In this document: one piece after another, positions 48,181 to 60,055 of the stretch
How the letters are laid out: every line of letters starts with the position of its first letter
Numbering within the stretch: position 1 is the stretch's first letter
NCBI GenBank assembly: GCA_022605955.1
Contig: JAKCOZ010000007.1
Coordinates: forward strand, 34,450,991-34,514,990
Direction of reading: 5' to 3'
Length of the DNA: 64,000 bases
Source: Rallus limicola
Taxonomy: Eukaryota; Chordata; Aves; Gruiformes; Rallidae
Program-made: the position numbers and the translations under genes
Notes under the pieces: generated by a model
What the model was told of the DNA's origin: nothing
What the model saw: the letters and a program-made list of their open reading frames with translations, nothing else
Databases searched by the model: none

Positions 48181-48450
48181 TCAAATGAAGCTAAGTATTC
48201 TAAAATCTATAAGGGTAAGTGTATCTGATGCTCACGTGGACACGCTCCTTTTCTGCTGGGAAGCTCTTACACACAGAAACATTAACAGGATTTACAAAAT
48301 CCATCTGTTTGCAAAACCAGCATCTCCGAGTGCATTCAGCGCATTCATAGTTGTAAGCCTCAGCAGGTGCATAAACCGTGGCTGACTCATGAGGCATACA
48401 GATAGCTTAGTGCTGCTCCCCGCTTCCTCCCGTGGACAAAGAGCACGTTT
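48181..48450. promoter_or_regulatory. Possible regulatory or constrained element with an AP-1/MARE-like site
   Basis: Non-repetitive sequence that retains about eight CpGs over 270 bases. GCTGACTCATG at 48381-48391 fits an AP-1/NF-E2 (MARE half) site. AAGGGTAAGTG at 48211-48221 fits a strong 5' splice-site pattern. No continuous coding frame links them to a recognised exon. Confidence 0.25.
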
Positions 48451-48600
48451 TTACTTCTCACACCCCTGTGAAAAGTGAATTTGGATTTGCCAGGTCAGAA
48501 AATGCAGAGCTCAAATTATTTGAGTCGGTGGATTTGGTGGGGGAATTTCAAAAGTGAGAGCGCAGTGCCACGACGCAAAGTGTTTCTCTTGGCATTTCCA
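48451..48600. other. Unique sequence
   Basis: Short single-copy stretch, some CpGs (GAGCGCAG, CCACGACGC) continuing from the pocket to the left. Confidence 0.4.
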
Positions 48601-48790
48601 GAGCCCCTTGCGCCTGAGGATCTCTAAGCTCCTTATAGATTTTAATGAATTAAAGCCAAAGTATTCCCGAGTGCTGGGTAATTTTATTATTCCCTCTGCT
48701 GAAAGGGGAAAACTGAAATACAGAGAGCGGCTGGCCTGTGGTTTGTCTGCTCAGCTGCTGGAGGAGACAGCTTCGGGGTTTCAGTGCAAA
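48601..48790 (+). mobile_element. MIR/CORE-SINE-like fragment
   Basis: GAGGATCTCTAAGCTCCTTA, then AATTTTATTATTCCCTCTGC, GGGGAAAACTGAAATACAGA, GAGCGGCTGGCCTGTGG resemble the 3' half of amniote MIR-type SINEs ('CTCAAAGCGCTTTACA ... ATTATCCCCATTTTACAGATGGGGAAACTGAGGCACAGAG'). The tRNA-like head is absent. This is an ancient fossil. Confidence 0.65.
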
Positions 48791-50470
48791 TCACACTGCA
48801 GCAGTGCTAAAGGAAAAGCTGTTGCCTCTTTTGGGGAACAGGGATGGTGTCTAGGGAGCAGCTTGGATATTCTCCTCCTAGGCAGAAATGCAACATGCTT
48901 TTCCTTTGTAATGGTACTAGAGATCTTCTTTCCCCTCCTCCCTGAGGTTCCCTAAGGGTTGCAGCAGGAGAGCAGTTGGGGCAAGTTTGCTCCATACAGA
49001 CATCTCTGGGAGGGAATTAGGGGGTGCAGGGCTCACATAAGGGACAGCTGGTGTTTATTTGGACTTAGTTCTGGTATGGGATAAAAAGAGTCCTTTCCAG
49101 TGCTCCAGAATTACCATGGGGATTTATAAAGATAAACACAAATGTGAAAAGCTCAGGGCTGCCAATGGGGTTTTGTTCTGCTGTTTTTCATTCTTCTCCA
49201 TGTCTTTCCACTGATGCTTCTTTCATCCAGGTCGTTCTCATGTCAGACTTTGTGTGGGTGTCTCACGCCAGCCCCAGCAAAGGGGAGGTAACTCCATTGC
49301 TTCAAGAAACAAAAAAATGAAAAAACTTCAGGTGTCAGAAGAATTAGGGAATTTAACAGTGAACCAGCTCTGACCAGTCTGTCAACATATTTAAATTACC
49401 CCAGTTCTTTGATGACTTTGGTTTTAATGTAAGTCTCGTGGCTGGCTTCATTCAGGGAATCACCAGACCTGGACCCTGGCATCAGTGGTCTCATGAGCCA
49501 GCTGAGTTGCAGTACATGCCAGCACATGGGAATGAGAACCATGCTCTCCTGATGGACATCTGCACCTGAGCTTGTCAAGTAGCCTCTCTGCATCACCAAT
49601 GGTGGACATCTGCCTTCCAAAGCTGTCCTAGATCTTCTGCTTTCTTTAAGATGGCTGAATTATTGCCTCCAAGTTGCTGGTTCTTCTTGTTTCGTTACTA
49701 GAGGAGACTCCGGGATGAGCCCAGATGCATTTCTCCCTTTTTCAGTTACCTTTGGATCTTTGGATGGATCCCACCCTTCCTTTCAAGATAAATTCCTGGC
49801 TAATCCAGGGGCAAATTTTCCTGCCAGCAATACTACTGGTGAGATGTGGCTCTTCATGACTGCTACTCGTGTGAGGGTTGCGGGCAGTGAGCTGGGGCTC
49901 AGCAGAGGTATACAGCTGAGTTTGATTTAGCTACTAGTAGGATGCAAGCTGCTGTGACACAAAGCTCAGAAGTGCATTTTCCCTCTCTCTTGGATGCTTT
50001 TTTGTGGGTCATTGAGACTTTTGCAGTGTGAATGTGGCCTGACAGGTTTCTCACTAATAGCAGTTTCTTGGATGCTGAGATTCACTGTCCTCTTGCAAAC
50101 ACACCACAACATGCTGCTGTCTGTATTTCCAATGCTTTTTCATGATAACTTCATGTGATGATACTGTAATGAAGATTTGTAGAGCTGTCTGTAGCAGGGT
50201 TTTATACGTTTTTGGTGCTTATTTATTTTCCTGCTGTATTTCTGAGCTTTCTGCTTGCTACACTTCTTTTTTTTTTTCCTCCTCCTTTTTCTGGGAAAGA
50301 GATTTATGAAAGAAGGTGAGTCATGTGCCATGTGCACGGGGAAGGGTCATGCTTACAGGCTCATTCTATTTTCCTGTCAGGGAGGTTGAGTCAAGAAAAA
50401 GCTGTTTTCTGGAATCGTTTTTTTTTTTCACTAGCAGAGCTGGGTCAGTGAGTCAGGAATTATTTTCTGT
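48791..50470. other. Unique non-coding sequence
   Basis: No gene or repeat recognised besides short T runs near 50266 and 50420. Frames at 49396-49930 have no domains. Confidence 0.5.
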
Positions 50471-50552
50471 CCTAAGGAACCTGCTTTGGCAGGGGGGCTG
50501 GACCCGATGATCTCTTGAGGTCCTTTCCAACCCTACGATTCTGTGATTCTGT
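50471..50552 (+). mobile_element. Minimal CR1 3'-tail insertion (about 80 bases)
   Basis: CCTAAGGAACCTGCTTTGGC, then GGGGGGCTGGACCCGATGAT, CTCTTGAGGTCC and a tail of ACGATTCTGTGATTCTGTT. It is nearly the same as the last 90 bases of the copy ending at 24380. The extreme 5' truncation leaves only the 3' recognition region. Confidence 0.95.
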
Positions 50553-51967
50553 TTATGGAGAGACTGCCAAAACAAGAGCAGATCTTCAATTGACACCCAA
50601 GATGGACTGGACATGACAGACAACTGGGGTAGCAGTGATGACCTAATATGAAGGGTCTTTGGCACATCTGATAGTCAGTTTGCTCTTCCACCTTTTAATT
50701 GCCATGGTCCAGCCCTTGGGGTCTTTGAGCTCATGTTCCCTGGGGAATTTGTGTTGTGGGGACATGCCATGCCACTCTAGCATGGTCCAGTCAGACAGAT
50801 GGGATGGTTGTAGTCCAGTGTCACCTACAGATCAGAAAAGCAGGAGATGGTTCTTGTGTTGGAATTGTGGAGCAGCACTGCTGTCTTCTGCTGTCTCTCT
50901 GTCTTCATACCAGGGTGAAATCTGGAGGTCTGTGCTCAATTGGCTTGCTCTGCTCTCTTCTGCTCTAAAAGGAAGCAGATACATGGAAAGGGGAGAAATC
51001 AGGAATGATCAGGAAGTCAGGTTGCTCTGCAGCCATGGGGCTCGATGTGTTTTCTTTTTGGCAGAGTCCAGGGTATGCAGCCTGATGGAAACACCACCAG
51101 GACCTTTCCTGCTCTTGGTGTGACCTGGCTTCCCATTTGAGGAGAAGTGGGGCAGTCTCTTGTTCTGCTGAAGATGGCAGGGACAGTTTCTTTGTGCTGC
51201 CTTGTGGCTGTGCAGGATGAGCTCAGGTCCCAGATGGCCCCACGATGGTCTGCTAGCCATCAGGGGAGGGAGACAGATGCCTCTGAGGGAGGAAGTAGCC
51301 CTGTCTAGTCTGTGCCTCGTCTGACGTATCTGGACTCATTTTGAAGAAGTTGTTTTTCATTTCTATGTGGGCCCTGTGATGCTTTACATGCTGTGCTTAT
51401 TTTCTGCATTAAATAGGTGACAAATGAAACCCAAACAGAGAACTAGTGAAACCCTCCTTCATTTTCTATTGCTCTCTGCTCGATGCAAATCAGCTCTTTC
51501 AGGAGGGCACCTTGCCTCAGTTCTCAGCAAACAACCTCTTGGGGATGGGGAGAGATGCAAATTAAAACCTGTTGACCCTTCCCCCAGCTGCTAGCACTGT
51601 CTACTGCTCTATGCACACTAGAACAGCTCTGCCTCTGTGTCCTCTCCTCACTGCAGCCCCTGGAAGTACTGCAGAACCCTGTGATGCTAAATCACATCTG
51701 AGGCCTTGCCCACATCTCAGAGAAGTTTGACCTAGATTCTCCATCAAAACACCTGCATTACCAAGCTTACCTAATCGGCAGATCACAGACTGAGAAAATC
51801 ATAAACATTAAGGGTTTTTCTTTTTTCCTCCCCAGAATTAAATTAAAACAAAAAACCTAAAAAACCAACTTGTGGCTGCCAAACAAAGTCTTATTTCAGT
51901 TTGATTTATTCTAATCTGCCCTAAATATTTTGTTTCAGTTGTATGTGATATTTTTTTTTAACTTCAG
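50553..51967. other. Unique non-coding sequence upstream of a candidate exon
   Basis: Frames at 50659-51260 have no domain. T- and A-rich sequence at 51810-51967 includes TTCTAATC (branch-point-like) and a T9 run leading to AACTTCAG, the acceptor of the candidate exon. Confidence 0.45.
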
Positions 51968-52161
51968 GCTCATGGCAACATTGCAGAGATCTGTGGGAGA
52001 TTTCTGAATGTACCAGCACAACGAGAGCGATTTGCTGCAGTGGAATACGCCTGTGACGATAATAACAACTGCTGTGAGGTTTCTGTTAAGTCGGACCACA
52101 CAGAAAGAATTAACAGAATGGAGGTTGCATTAGGTGTAATGATTGAGGTGCCCAATGCAAC
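51968..52161 (+). CDS. Candidate internal coding exon, family not recognised
   Basis: A 194-base segment bounded by a good 3' splice site (T9-AACTTCAG ending at 51967) and a consensus 5' splice site (AAC then GTAAGG at 52162-52167). Read from its first base it is open for 64 codons plus two bases, so a phase-0 to phase-2 exon. The predicted peptide has balanced composition with four cysteines, including an adjacent pair after an asparagine run, and charged R-E-R and D-H-T-E-R segments. It retains about six CpGs, more than its neighbours. A TAA lies in frame directly after the donor, as expected for an intron. I do not recognise the protein family and no partner exon was found in the window. 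A minus-strand frame (52245-51970) also lies open here, which weakens the case. Alternatives are a conserved non-coding element or coincidence; the chance of 64 open codons alone is a few percent per frame. Confidence 0.3.
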
Positions 52162-54229
52162 GTAAGGGTTCATTGCAGTGAGACTAGAAAAGGAGAACAT
52201 ATCCCTTCTGATTACAGGCCACAGTCCAATGAACAAGGCTGACATGTGAAATGTGTGTGCTTTTTTCAGCTGCTTGTGGTAGGAGGTTATGGGTATTTTT
52301 TTTTAAAAAGTCACAGTTGGATTCTGAAGTCCAAGTCTACAGTTTGGTATTTACTGATAAAGTCCCAGGCCAGGGAACTGCAGAGCGATAAAGACAACAG
52401 GCCCCATCTTTATGGAGTATTTTGCCCCTGACGTTGTCCTGGACTTTATTTCTGTCAAAGATATTAAATTGTGGTCCACAAAGATGGGAGAGAAGAGGCA
52501 GCCTGCACCTCTGCTTGCAGGGAGGATAGGGATTTGTGTACAAATTTTGGCAGGAATTCAGAAAGCACAGCAGTGACCTGGTTATTCCTTCAGTTGTGTT
52601 GGCCTGAGAGTCATATGATGTGATACAGCCATAAGGTTTTCCCCCGGGTTTTCCCCCAGGCAAAACATATCCCAGACAGGATCTATCTCCATGATACCTT
52701 CTGCCTGCTTAGTTAGATTGGGGCTGGGTGAAGAGGTTTGGCCTGAACAGTGCTGCTCTCCTTGTCACTGCTGTAGGTGCTCTTGCTAAAAAAAGTCTTG
52801 TCTTTTAAGGGTAAAGGCTGTTTCCCTCAAGCAAGTAGTTTTATACCAATGTGGTGAAACTTTGACAGTATACTTGCCAGTCTAAGAAGACTTGACCAAC
52901 AAAACAGTCCTGGGTCGAGGTAACCCAAGCCCTGCTTCTCTAAGAAGAGCAAGATGCACTGCAGTAGTCTGTTGAGGATGCTGGCAGATGTTAAATGTGA
53001 ATACAGTGAACACAGAGTATTGCTCAATCTTGGAGAATTTTTCCTCATGTTCAGCATGGTTTATTTTAGAGTTTGCTGCTGTCAGGGATTGCTGCAGTGG
53101 GGCTGTAAGTTTCTAAGGTAGGATGTGGGGTGCCTTCTACCAGCATTTGGATTATCTCATACACAGCCTAGTATCAGATGCAGCTTCTGAGGGCTACCTT
53201 TCTGTTGTCTGGTTGTATAGAACAGCATAAAACTTATTTTATTTGATGAAAGTTATTTTGCTAGATTAAAATTTTGGAAGAGGCAAAAAGCGATGGTTTT
53301 TTTTTTCCACTGTGCATGTGACAAGCCTGCCCGAGGCTATCTGGCCATACTTCATAGCATGGCAGAGAAAGCTCCCCTCTTACTCACAAACACATCCAGT
53401 TGTCAAAGTTCTTGTGTTGTCCCAAGCTCAAATGCTTCCCTTTTGTCTTTTAAGGTGCAAAAACTTGCCAATTCCTCACATGCATGTGCTCACATGAGCA
53501 CAGAGAAAGCACTGCTTCATACTCACATGCGTTGCATTTAACAGCTGCACAGCTTCAGCAAAACAGGAGTCAGACCAAAATGTAGCTCATTGTTTTTAAT
53601 AAAAGAAATACCAGCCTTGGCCAGATGTGGTGTGTGTTTTTCCAAATGAACTAGAACAGTGTCTGCAGATGAGTATGATATGGGTTTGTGCAATAACATC
53701 ACTTGTTTTTGCATGCCCATGAATGGCAAGGCACAGAATGGTGTTTAATAGAAGGCACAAAGGGTTTTCCTCTCAAAAACAGTGTGAACTTGAAGGAGTA
53801 CAGTCTGTTTGCTATACTGTTAACTCTACTACAACAGTAGTTAGCCAGTGAATCAAGAGATGTTTCTTACAGCAAAGACAAACAAGGCTGATGACCTACC
53901 TTCTGTTGTATTGCTGAAAGCTGATGGGACTGAAGTATAGAGAATAAGCTGAATGTGGAAGATGGAGTTGCAGTTCTGTTACTCTTCCAAAGACATGAAC
54001 ATCACAGAGTACACTGCGAAAAAGGCTGCACATAGGCTCAGAAAGGTGTGTAAAGCTGATATGATCAGAGCTTTCCTCAAACCAAGAGTAGGGAAATATC
54101 TCTGCTGTAGCACTAGCTCTCCACCAAGAGTGGACTGTAGCAACTTCATTGAATGTGCCTTGATCTTAAAAAGCCATACCATTTCTGAAGTTTTTCTGTA
54201 GGAGACTTCAAAGCTTGTCTTGACATTCA
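52162..54229. other. Unique non-coding sequence
   Basis: No gene recognised. It holds a short tandem duplication at 52635-52657 and T-rich runs near 52298 and 53296. Frames at 52337-52663, 52827-53057, 53293-53541 and 53953-54201 show no domains. Confidence 0.5.
52635..52657 (+). repeat. Tandem GGTTTTCCCCC duplication
   Basis: GGTTTTCCCCC is immediately followed by GGGTTTTCCCCC. On the minus strand each unit contains GGGGGAAAACC, a kappa-B/NFAT-like word, but the pairing looks like simple slippage. Confidence 0.85.
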
Positions 54230-54943
54230 GTCACAATAACCCCGTGCAGCACTACACGCTTGGGGATGATTGACTGGAAAGCTACCAGGCACAAAAGGAC
54301 CTGGGGGTGCTACTTTGACAGATGGCTAAATGTGAGCCAGCGGTGTGCCCAGGTGGCCAAGAAGGCCAACAGTATCCTGGCTTCTAGCAGAGACAGTGTG
54401 GCCAGCAGGACTAGGGAAGTGTTTGACCCCCTGTACTAGGTCCACACTGGTAAGGCCATACCTCGAGTGCCATGTTCACTTTTAGGCCTCTCACTACAAG
54501 GACACTGAGGTGCTGGAGCATGTCCATAGAAGGGCAACAAAGCTCGTGAAGGGTCTGGAGAACAAGACTTATGAGGATAGATTGAGGGATCTGGAGTTAT
54601 TTAGTTTGGAGAAGGATGAGGGGAGACCTTATCTCTCTCTACTGCTACCTGCAAGTAGTTAGGAAGTGGGAGTTGGTCTCTTCTCCCAAGTAACAAGAGA
54701 TAGAACGAGAGGAAATGGACTCAAGCTATGCCAGGGGAGGTTTAGATTGGATATTAGGAAAAAATTCTTTACTGAAAGAGTGGTTGGGCATTGGAACAGG
54801 CTGCCCAGGGAGGTGGTGGATCACCATCCCTGGAGGTATTAAAAATACATGTAGACATGGTATTTAGTGGACAAGGTGGTATTGGGTTGATGGTTGGACT
54901 TGATGATCTTAGAGGTCTTTTCCAACATTAATGATTCCAGTCT
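54230..54943 (+). mobile_element. CR1 LINE 3' end, about 0.7 kb
   Basis: Begins in ORF2 just after the YADD region (CCCGTGCAGCACTACACGCT, AAAGGACCTGGGGGTGCTAC), continues through GTGCCCAGGTGGCCAAGAAG and GTGGCCAGCAGGACTAGGGA, and the P-H-L-E-Y and E-R-V-Q equivalents. It ends in the 3' UTR (GGTTGGACTTGATGATCTTA) with a degenerate tail at about 54943. The frame is broken by several indels and stops. It shares 3' UTR words with the copies at 25512 and 28898 and is the second most complete CR1 copy here. Confidence 0.96.
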
Positions 54944-57714
54944 ATGACCTCTAAGATATCCTGGAGCTCAGGCTCCGTCTCCACAAAGAATTTCTCTCCC
55001 AACACCAATGGGGTTGATGTGGTGACTCCTTTTGTTTTTGGATGTGTGACTCCTTTTTTTGTGACTATTTCTGCTATTGTTTGACATCTCCATGCATTGG
55101 CAACCTCTGACATCTGGAATTTGCTGGAATACAAAAAACAAATATGCTTATAACATGTCATCTCTGACAAGGTAGTCTCAGTCATTCTCTTTCCTGTTTG
55201 ATGTTAAGATTTTGCTAAGTGGAGAGGAAAGGAAGTATGCTAGGGTCAAATGCCCTCACTGGGCAATACAGCCCTCATGTTGAGTCACTGTAAAGCAGTT
55301 CTGCACGTCAATGAGCAGATGGGTCCTGGAAGAAGGAGTATTTTCAGAGGAAGCCTCGGTACTACTGTACTGTAAACAAACTTCCCTTTTAAACAGCTTC
55401 TTTCAGGGCTGTGGATAAACATCGGCTTGTTTTAATCACTGACTCTTATGGCAGCAGCAGCAGCAGCCACCACAGCCACTCCAGGTCTTGATCCAGATAT
55501 CACCAAAAAAAAAATATTTCCTCTTCTTAACAGTACAGTCATTCAGACTAAATAACTTCACAGCTTGAGAATGGATGCTGAGTTTATGATGCCAATATGC
55601 TAATCTGGTTATCTTCATCTTTTTTATAAAGCCAGTTACCATAAGGTTGGCACAGACAGGCCTGAAAACAGTGACTTCAAAGGCAAAGGAGAGAACATCT
55701 GAGCTCAGGCAGGAGTGAATTGTTTATAGGTGGCGTCTCTGCAGCTGTCAGGGTCCTAACTTTGCTGGCTCCCCATGGCTTTTCCAGCACAGCTTGATTT
55801 CTACATCAGCCTTTGCACTCTGTGTATGTCTGTGAAAGCCATTCAGTGGATGAAAAAAGAGAAAATTCTTATTTAGTGAAGATAAGGTATTTAAACAGTG
55901 GAGTTTTGTAGGGAGATTTTAACTCATCTGGGCAAAAGCACTGGTTCAATATTCGGCATGGGTGAAGGACAGGCAAGTCCCGAGGCTGGGAGTTTAGACT
56001 GTGCCAGAACCAAGCAATTCCTCATCTGGTGTTTAAATGCTGATGTGTTGTCTGAGATCCTTCTTAGACTTGTAATCAGAGCCGTAATTAGCAGTAATCA
56101 CATGTAACACCTCCATTCTGGTCCCTTGAAGAATTCGAGTGTATCCTTTTTGTTGCTGTCACATCACAGTCATTACCTACCAGGGAAACTTCAAAGGAGT
56201 TTACTAGGAGTAGGAGTGTGGCTTTAGAGGCCCTCAGTGTCCCCCACTCCCTGGTCTTTGCTTTGAATACTCCTGAGTTGCAGCACCAGGGAAATGCTGC
56301 TGCCACACAAGCACGCTGTCAGTGCAGAAGTGACCTGGACTTTCTCAGACAAGGAACAAAATTGGGTTATAAAAGATTGGACTGTTCTCATTGATGCTGA
56401 AGTCCATGGAGTTTCCTGTATCTCTTCATCATGGTGTGGCAGACCAACCTCCAAGTTTGCAGCACCAGTGATGGTGCCTCAAGAGGTGCTTGAATCCCAG
56501 GAAGAATGAATCTGCCCTTCACCCACCATCATTTTTATTCTGCAAGCTGATAAGTCAGTATAAGAAGATTTTAGTTTGTGTTCAGGACCTGGAGGCAGAT
56601 TTTGAAATGAGTTGCATACACAGCATTCTCCATAGTAACTTATCCATTGTCCAGTGCAGTGCAGCATTTCGCCTTAGGTTGTGTGTGTTCCTGTTTTATG
56701 GCATTGAAAGTGGCAGCAATGTGAAAAGCTACTAAGAGCTCTGTAGACCAAATGTTTCATAATTGTAGGCCATGACAAAATAAAAGTCACTAAAAAATCC
56801 AGACTGCACAATTCATAGCTCAGAACTCACCTCTACCAAACACAGAATTAACTTCCTCTGCACAGACAGAAGGCTGTTGTGACTGAATGACGACATGAAC
56901 CACAAACTAGTAAACATATTGCTTAGTTTAGCTTCAGATACTGCTCAGTAAATCTTTCCCTAGTCTTTCTTCATGCTATCCATTGTCATACTGATCCATT
57001 ACCTGATTATTTGCCAAATTTTCTTAGAAATGTGCTAGTGTTCAAGGCACTACACATTTCTGTTGTTGGCTTTGGAGTCCATGATTATTGTTCATCTATT
57101 TTTCACCAAGAAGACCACCCTTCTTTGGTTCAGTCCTGGAGGGGGTCTGTGCACCTCAAGGGTATGTTATATATTCTTCAAGTATAACTCTTGACAGATG
57201 TTCAGTCTATGGAAACTATAGGAGAAATAGATATGTCATCCTTATGTACTGGGCATGCAAAGGCATAGCAAGAATATCACTACTCAGTACTGTCTAGATA
57301 AAACACATATATGTAGCTGTATCAAGCTGCACTAATGTTGGTACTTCACAGCAAGAACATAAAAAGAGAAAATTTCCAAGGAAAATGTATATGGGATGAA
57401 ATGAAGCTCTGCAAGGAAATGCAAAATGAGCTCCAGCAGTGGAACAAATGTGTGGCTTGAGAGGTAATATCTAATAATGTAGGTAAAGATCAGGCCATGT
57501 CATTTACTGATGTTGGACAGAGATTAGAATGTGCAGCTAAGCTTTGATTTTTATTGTAGTCCTAAGGTAGCTATTTTAAATTATTTATCTTATTATCTCA
57601 TTATTCAAAAATGAGTTAAATATTTTTAGGTACTCCACCTACACACAGGGCTTTCTCGGTCCTGCATATCTGTGTAGATATTTTTTTTGTAACAAAAATA
57701 GTAAAGATGCTGTT
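54944..57714. other. Unique non-coding sequence
   Basis: No gene recognised. Immediately after the CR1 tail, TGTGACTCCTTTT occurs in two imperfect copies at about 55018-55058. A (GCA)5 run lies at 55451-55466. Frames at 55898-56107, 56294-56509 and 57088-57297 have no domains. Confidence 0.5.
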
Positions 57715-58035
57715 GCAACTCAGGAAAGATGTCTTAGAGTCATCACTGACAGCTCTCTGAAATTGTTGACTTAAGGGGAAACAAAGTCAATAAAATGCTG
57801 GAGCTCATCAGGAAGGATATTGCAATCACAACAGAGTAGTTTTGCTGCTATATTTTTGATGCTCCCACACTTGTGTGCGATCCTGGTTTCTGCATCTCCA
57901 GGACATTAAAGAGTTAGGGGAAGTGGTGAGGAAGGTGACCAAAAGAATGAGAAGGCACTAAAAAGGGTGAGTCGTTTCTGGCTGAAGAGAAGGCTGAAGT
58001 GGGATGTGATTTGGATTGGCAGCCTCAGGAAGATG
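57715..58035 (+). mobile_element. Ancient L3/CR1-like LINE fragment
   Basis: GAAAGATGTCTTAGAGTCAT, ACAGCTCTCTGAAATTGTTG, AATGCTGGAGCTCATCAGGA, GCTCCCACACTTGTGTGCGA, GGTGACCAAAAGAATGAGAA and GGCTGAAGAGAAGGCTGAAG follow, in order, the ORF2 C-terminal region of old amniote CR1/L3 elements: the D-L-G-V-I block, the N-S-S-L-K region, the H-L-E-Y region and the F-S-L-E-K-R-R region. Frames are destroyed, and the YADD box and tail are missing. Confidence 0.75.
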
Positions 58036-58603
58036 GTGGGTGGTGCGACTGCAGGATGTTTTCTGACCATGTCCCACAATCCTGGAACGACTCAAGACTA
58101 CTGACACCAGTAGAGCATCTTAAAAGCATATAAAAGAAAGAATTGCTTTGCATTGCATGTACTGAACTCCTCTCAGTGCTGCCATTGTAGTCTGGTAAAT
58201 AGGCCATGAAGAGCAACCAGAGAGAAATTGAACATCCTTTTTTTGAGTGAGTGTTGATGCTGGAGGGGTGTGAGAGAATTAAACCACAGATAGATAGTAT
58301 CTAGGCTTCTATGTTGTTCCTAAATAGAATCTTCTGCTGTCACTGGTGGGATAGATGGATGATGGATCTGACACAGCAGGGTATTTTTAATGAGCTGATG
58401 CTCTTATGCAGAGACAGCTGATTCATTTTGACTTCTGAAGAAAACCAGGGAAATTTTGAGCTAAATGGAGAGAATTTCAGTGACATCTTTGAGGAGATAT
58501 TGACTTTAAATAGAAGCTTAGTACTGAAAAGAAATTAGGGATCTTTAAAATCATGGTACCTCTTAATAGATATCCTCCATAGAATACATTTCAGTTTTAT
58601 ATA
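58036..58603. other. Unique non-coding sequence
   Basis: Single-copy stretch between two CR1 fragments. Nothing recognised. Confidence 0.5.
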
Positions 58604-58690
58604 TCATAGAACTGTAGAGTAACTGGGGCTGGCAGAGACCTCTGGAGGTCTCTCAAAGCAGGTCCAGTGTCACAGTTAGATCAAGTTGCC
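58604..58690 (-). mobile_element. CR1 3'-tail scrap
   Basis: TCATAGAACTGTAGAGTAAC, then GGGCTGGCAGAGACCTCTGG, AGGTCTCTCAAAGCAGGTCC is the reverse complement of a CR1 3' end with a short internal deletion after the ACCTCTGGAGGTC word. Only about 85 bases remain. Confidence 0.8.
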
Positions 58691-59999
58691 TGTTTTCCCT
58701 TTGCAGTACACCTCTGAGAAGTCTGGCTCTGTCTTCTCTGTAACAGTCCTTTTAGGAATGTAATCATTCAGCAAGCAGTGCAAAAGTGATGTGAAATTTT
58801 TCCATGTGGATTTCAGCAATGGGCTGTGACCTTGCATTAAGGTACGTTTCCTATGGATGGATATATTTCTATGAGTGTTCCCTTCCCATCTCTCCTCCCT
58901 GCAGGACATTCTCAGCAGTAGTGTGGAGCGAATAACTCATTTCCTTGGAAAATGCACAGCCCATGTTATAGGAAATTCCTATAGAAACACAAAGAGGAGC
59001 CCTGGGTCTCAGAACTGCTTCCTCTTTTCTCCCAGGCTTCTGCTATAAAGGTGGAGAGAAAACAAAGGCTGATTCTGATGTGCTCTGTACTCTCCTCCTC
59101 TGTGTCCTAGAAACAATGATAAATGTGCACAGGTTGGTTCATAGCATATGTAGGAAGGAAAAATGCCAAGGCTATTCTTTTAAATAATGCCTTGACAAGG
59201 GAGAAGTGGAGCTGTACCTTCCAAAGGGTCGTGCCAGGATATAAGTGCAAACAGGAGTTCAAGGTAGCTGGAGAAAGGGGAACATGCAGGCTGACCTCGG
59301 ATCACATCCCCTGAGTGCAGGACGTGATGATGGTTGGCTTCTGAGTAACACAGGCAAGCAGAGATAAAAAGGCTTTTTATGACTTTTTACTATAAAAACA
59401 CACATGTTGACTTCTGCAGACAAGACAGCATTGTCCCAGGCACCAGGGGAAACACAGAAAGTGCTCTGTGTTGGGGCTCTCATTCTCATTACCCATGGCT
59501 GTGGAGGCAGGTATTCTTGACCCTGAAATCCTGCTTTCTATACCAGGCACTGGAGATAGATACTCTACAGCAACCCAGCGTCATGGCAGAATCCATTCAT
59601 TCATCACTAAATATAGGACAGGCATCACATTAACATTTTTGTGTCGCCAGACACCGTGGCTATATAAATTCCATGGGGACCGTTATATAGGGCAGCTAAG
59701 CTGAGTAACAGAAGTAGTGAGACGGGATTGGGTGTATGCTTGTATGCTGGTGATCAGGATTTGTCCCTTCAGAGCTCGTATTCATTCTGTCTTCGCACAA
59801 AAGGCCATACCACCACATGGTACTTGCTGCCCGTGTTCACGCTCGCTGGATCGGGCCAGTATCTCCAGCTCTGTGGAGAAATGCCATGCATTGGTGTGGA
59901 GGGCAGGACATTGCTTTGAGAAACATGGAGGTATTGTGGGAGCACAGAAGGCCTCAAAATGGCTGCTGACATTCACTGCAGAGAGGTGCTGCTGGAAGT
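58691..59999. other. Unique non-coding sequence
   Basis: No gene recognised. Overlapping frames at 59259-60030 lie on both strands and lack domains. Confidence 0.5.
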
Positions 60000-60055
60000 A
60001 ATAACACTTAGCACTGACACAGCACTTCATCCAAACACTGGGTAATTAATCGGCG
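60000..60055 (+). mobile_element. MIR/CORE-SINE-like scrap
   Basis: TAATAACACTTAGCACTGAC, ACAGCACTTCATCC and AACACTGGGTAATTAATCGG resemble the amniote MIR-type segment 'TAATACTTAGCACTTATATAGCGCTTTTCATC ... AAACATTAACTAATTAA'. Only about 55 bases are alignable by eye. Confidence 0.55.

Noticed and set aside
53885..53940. C/D box snoRNA (CTGATGA followed by CTGA)
   Set aside because: No closing terminal stem, and the spacing of the boxes does not give a convincing guide region.
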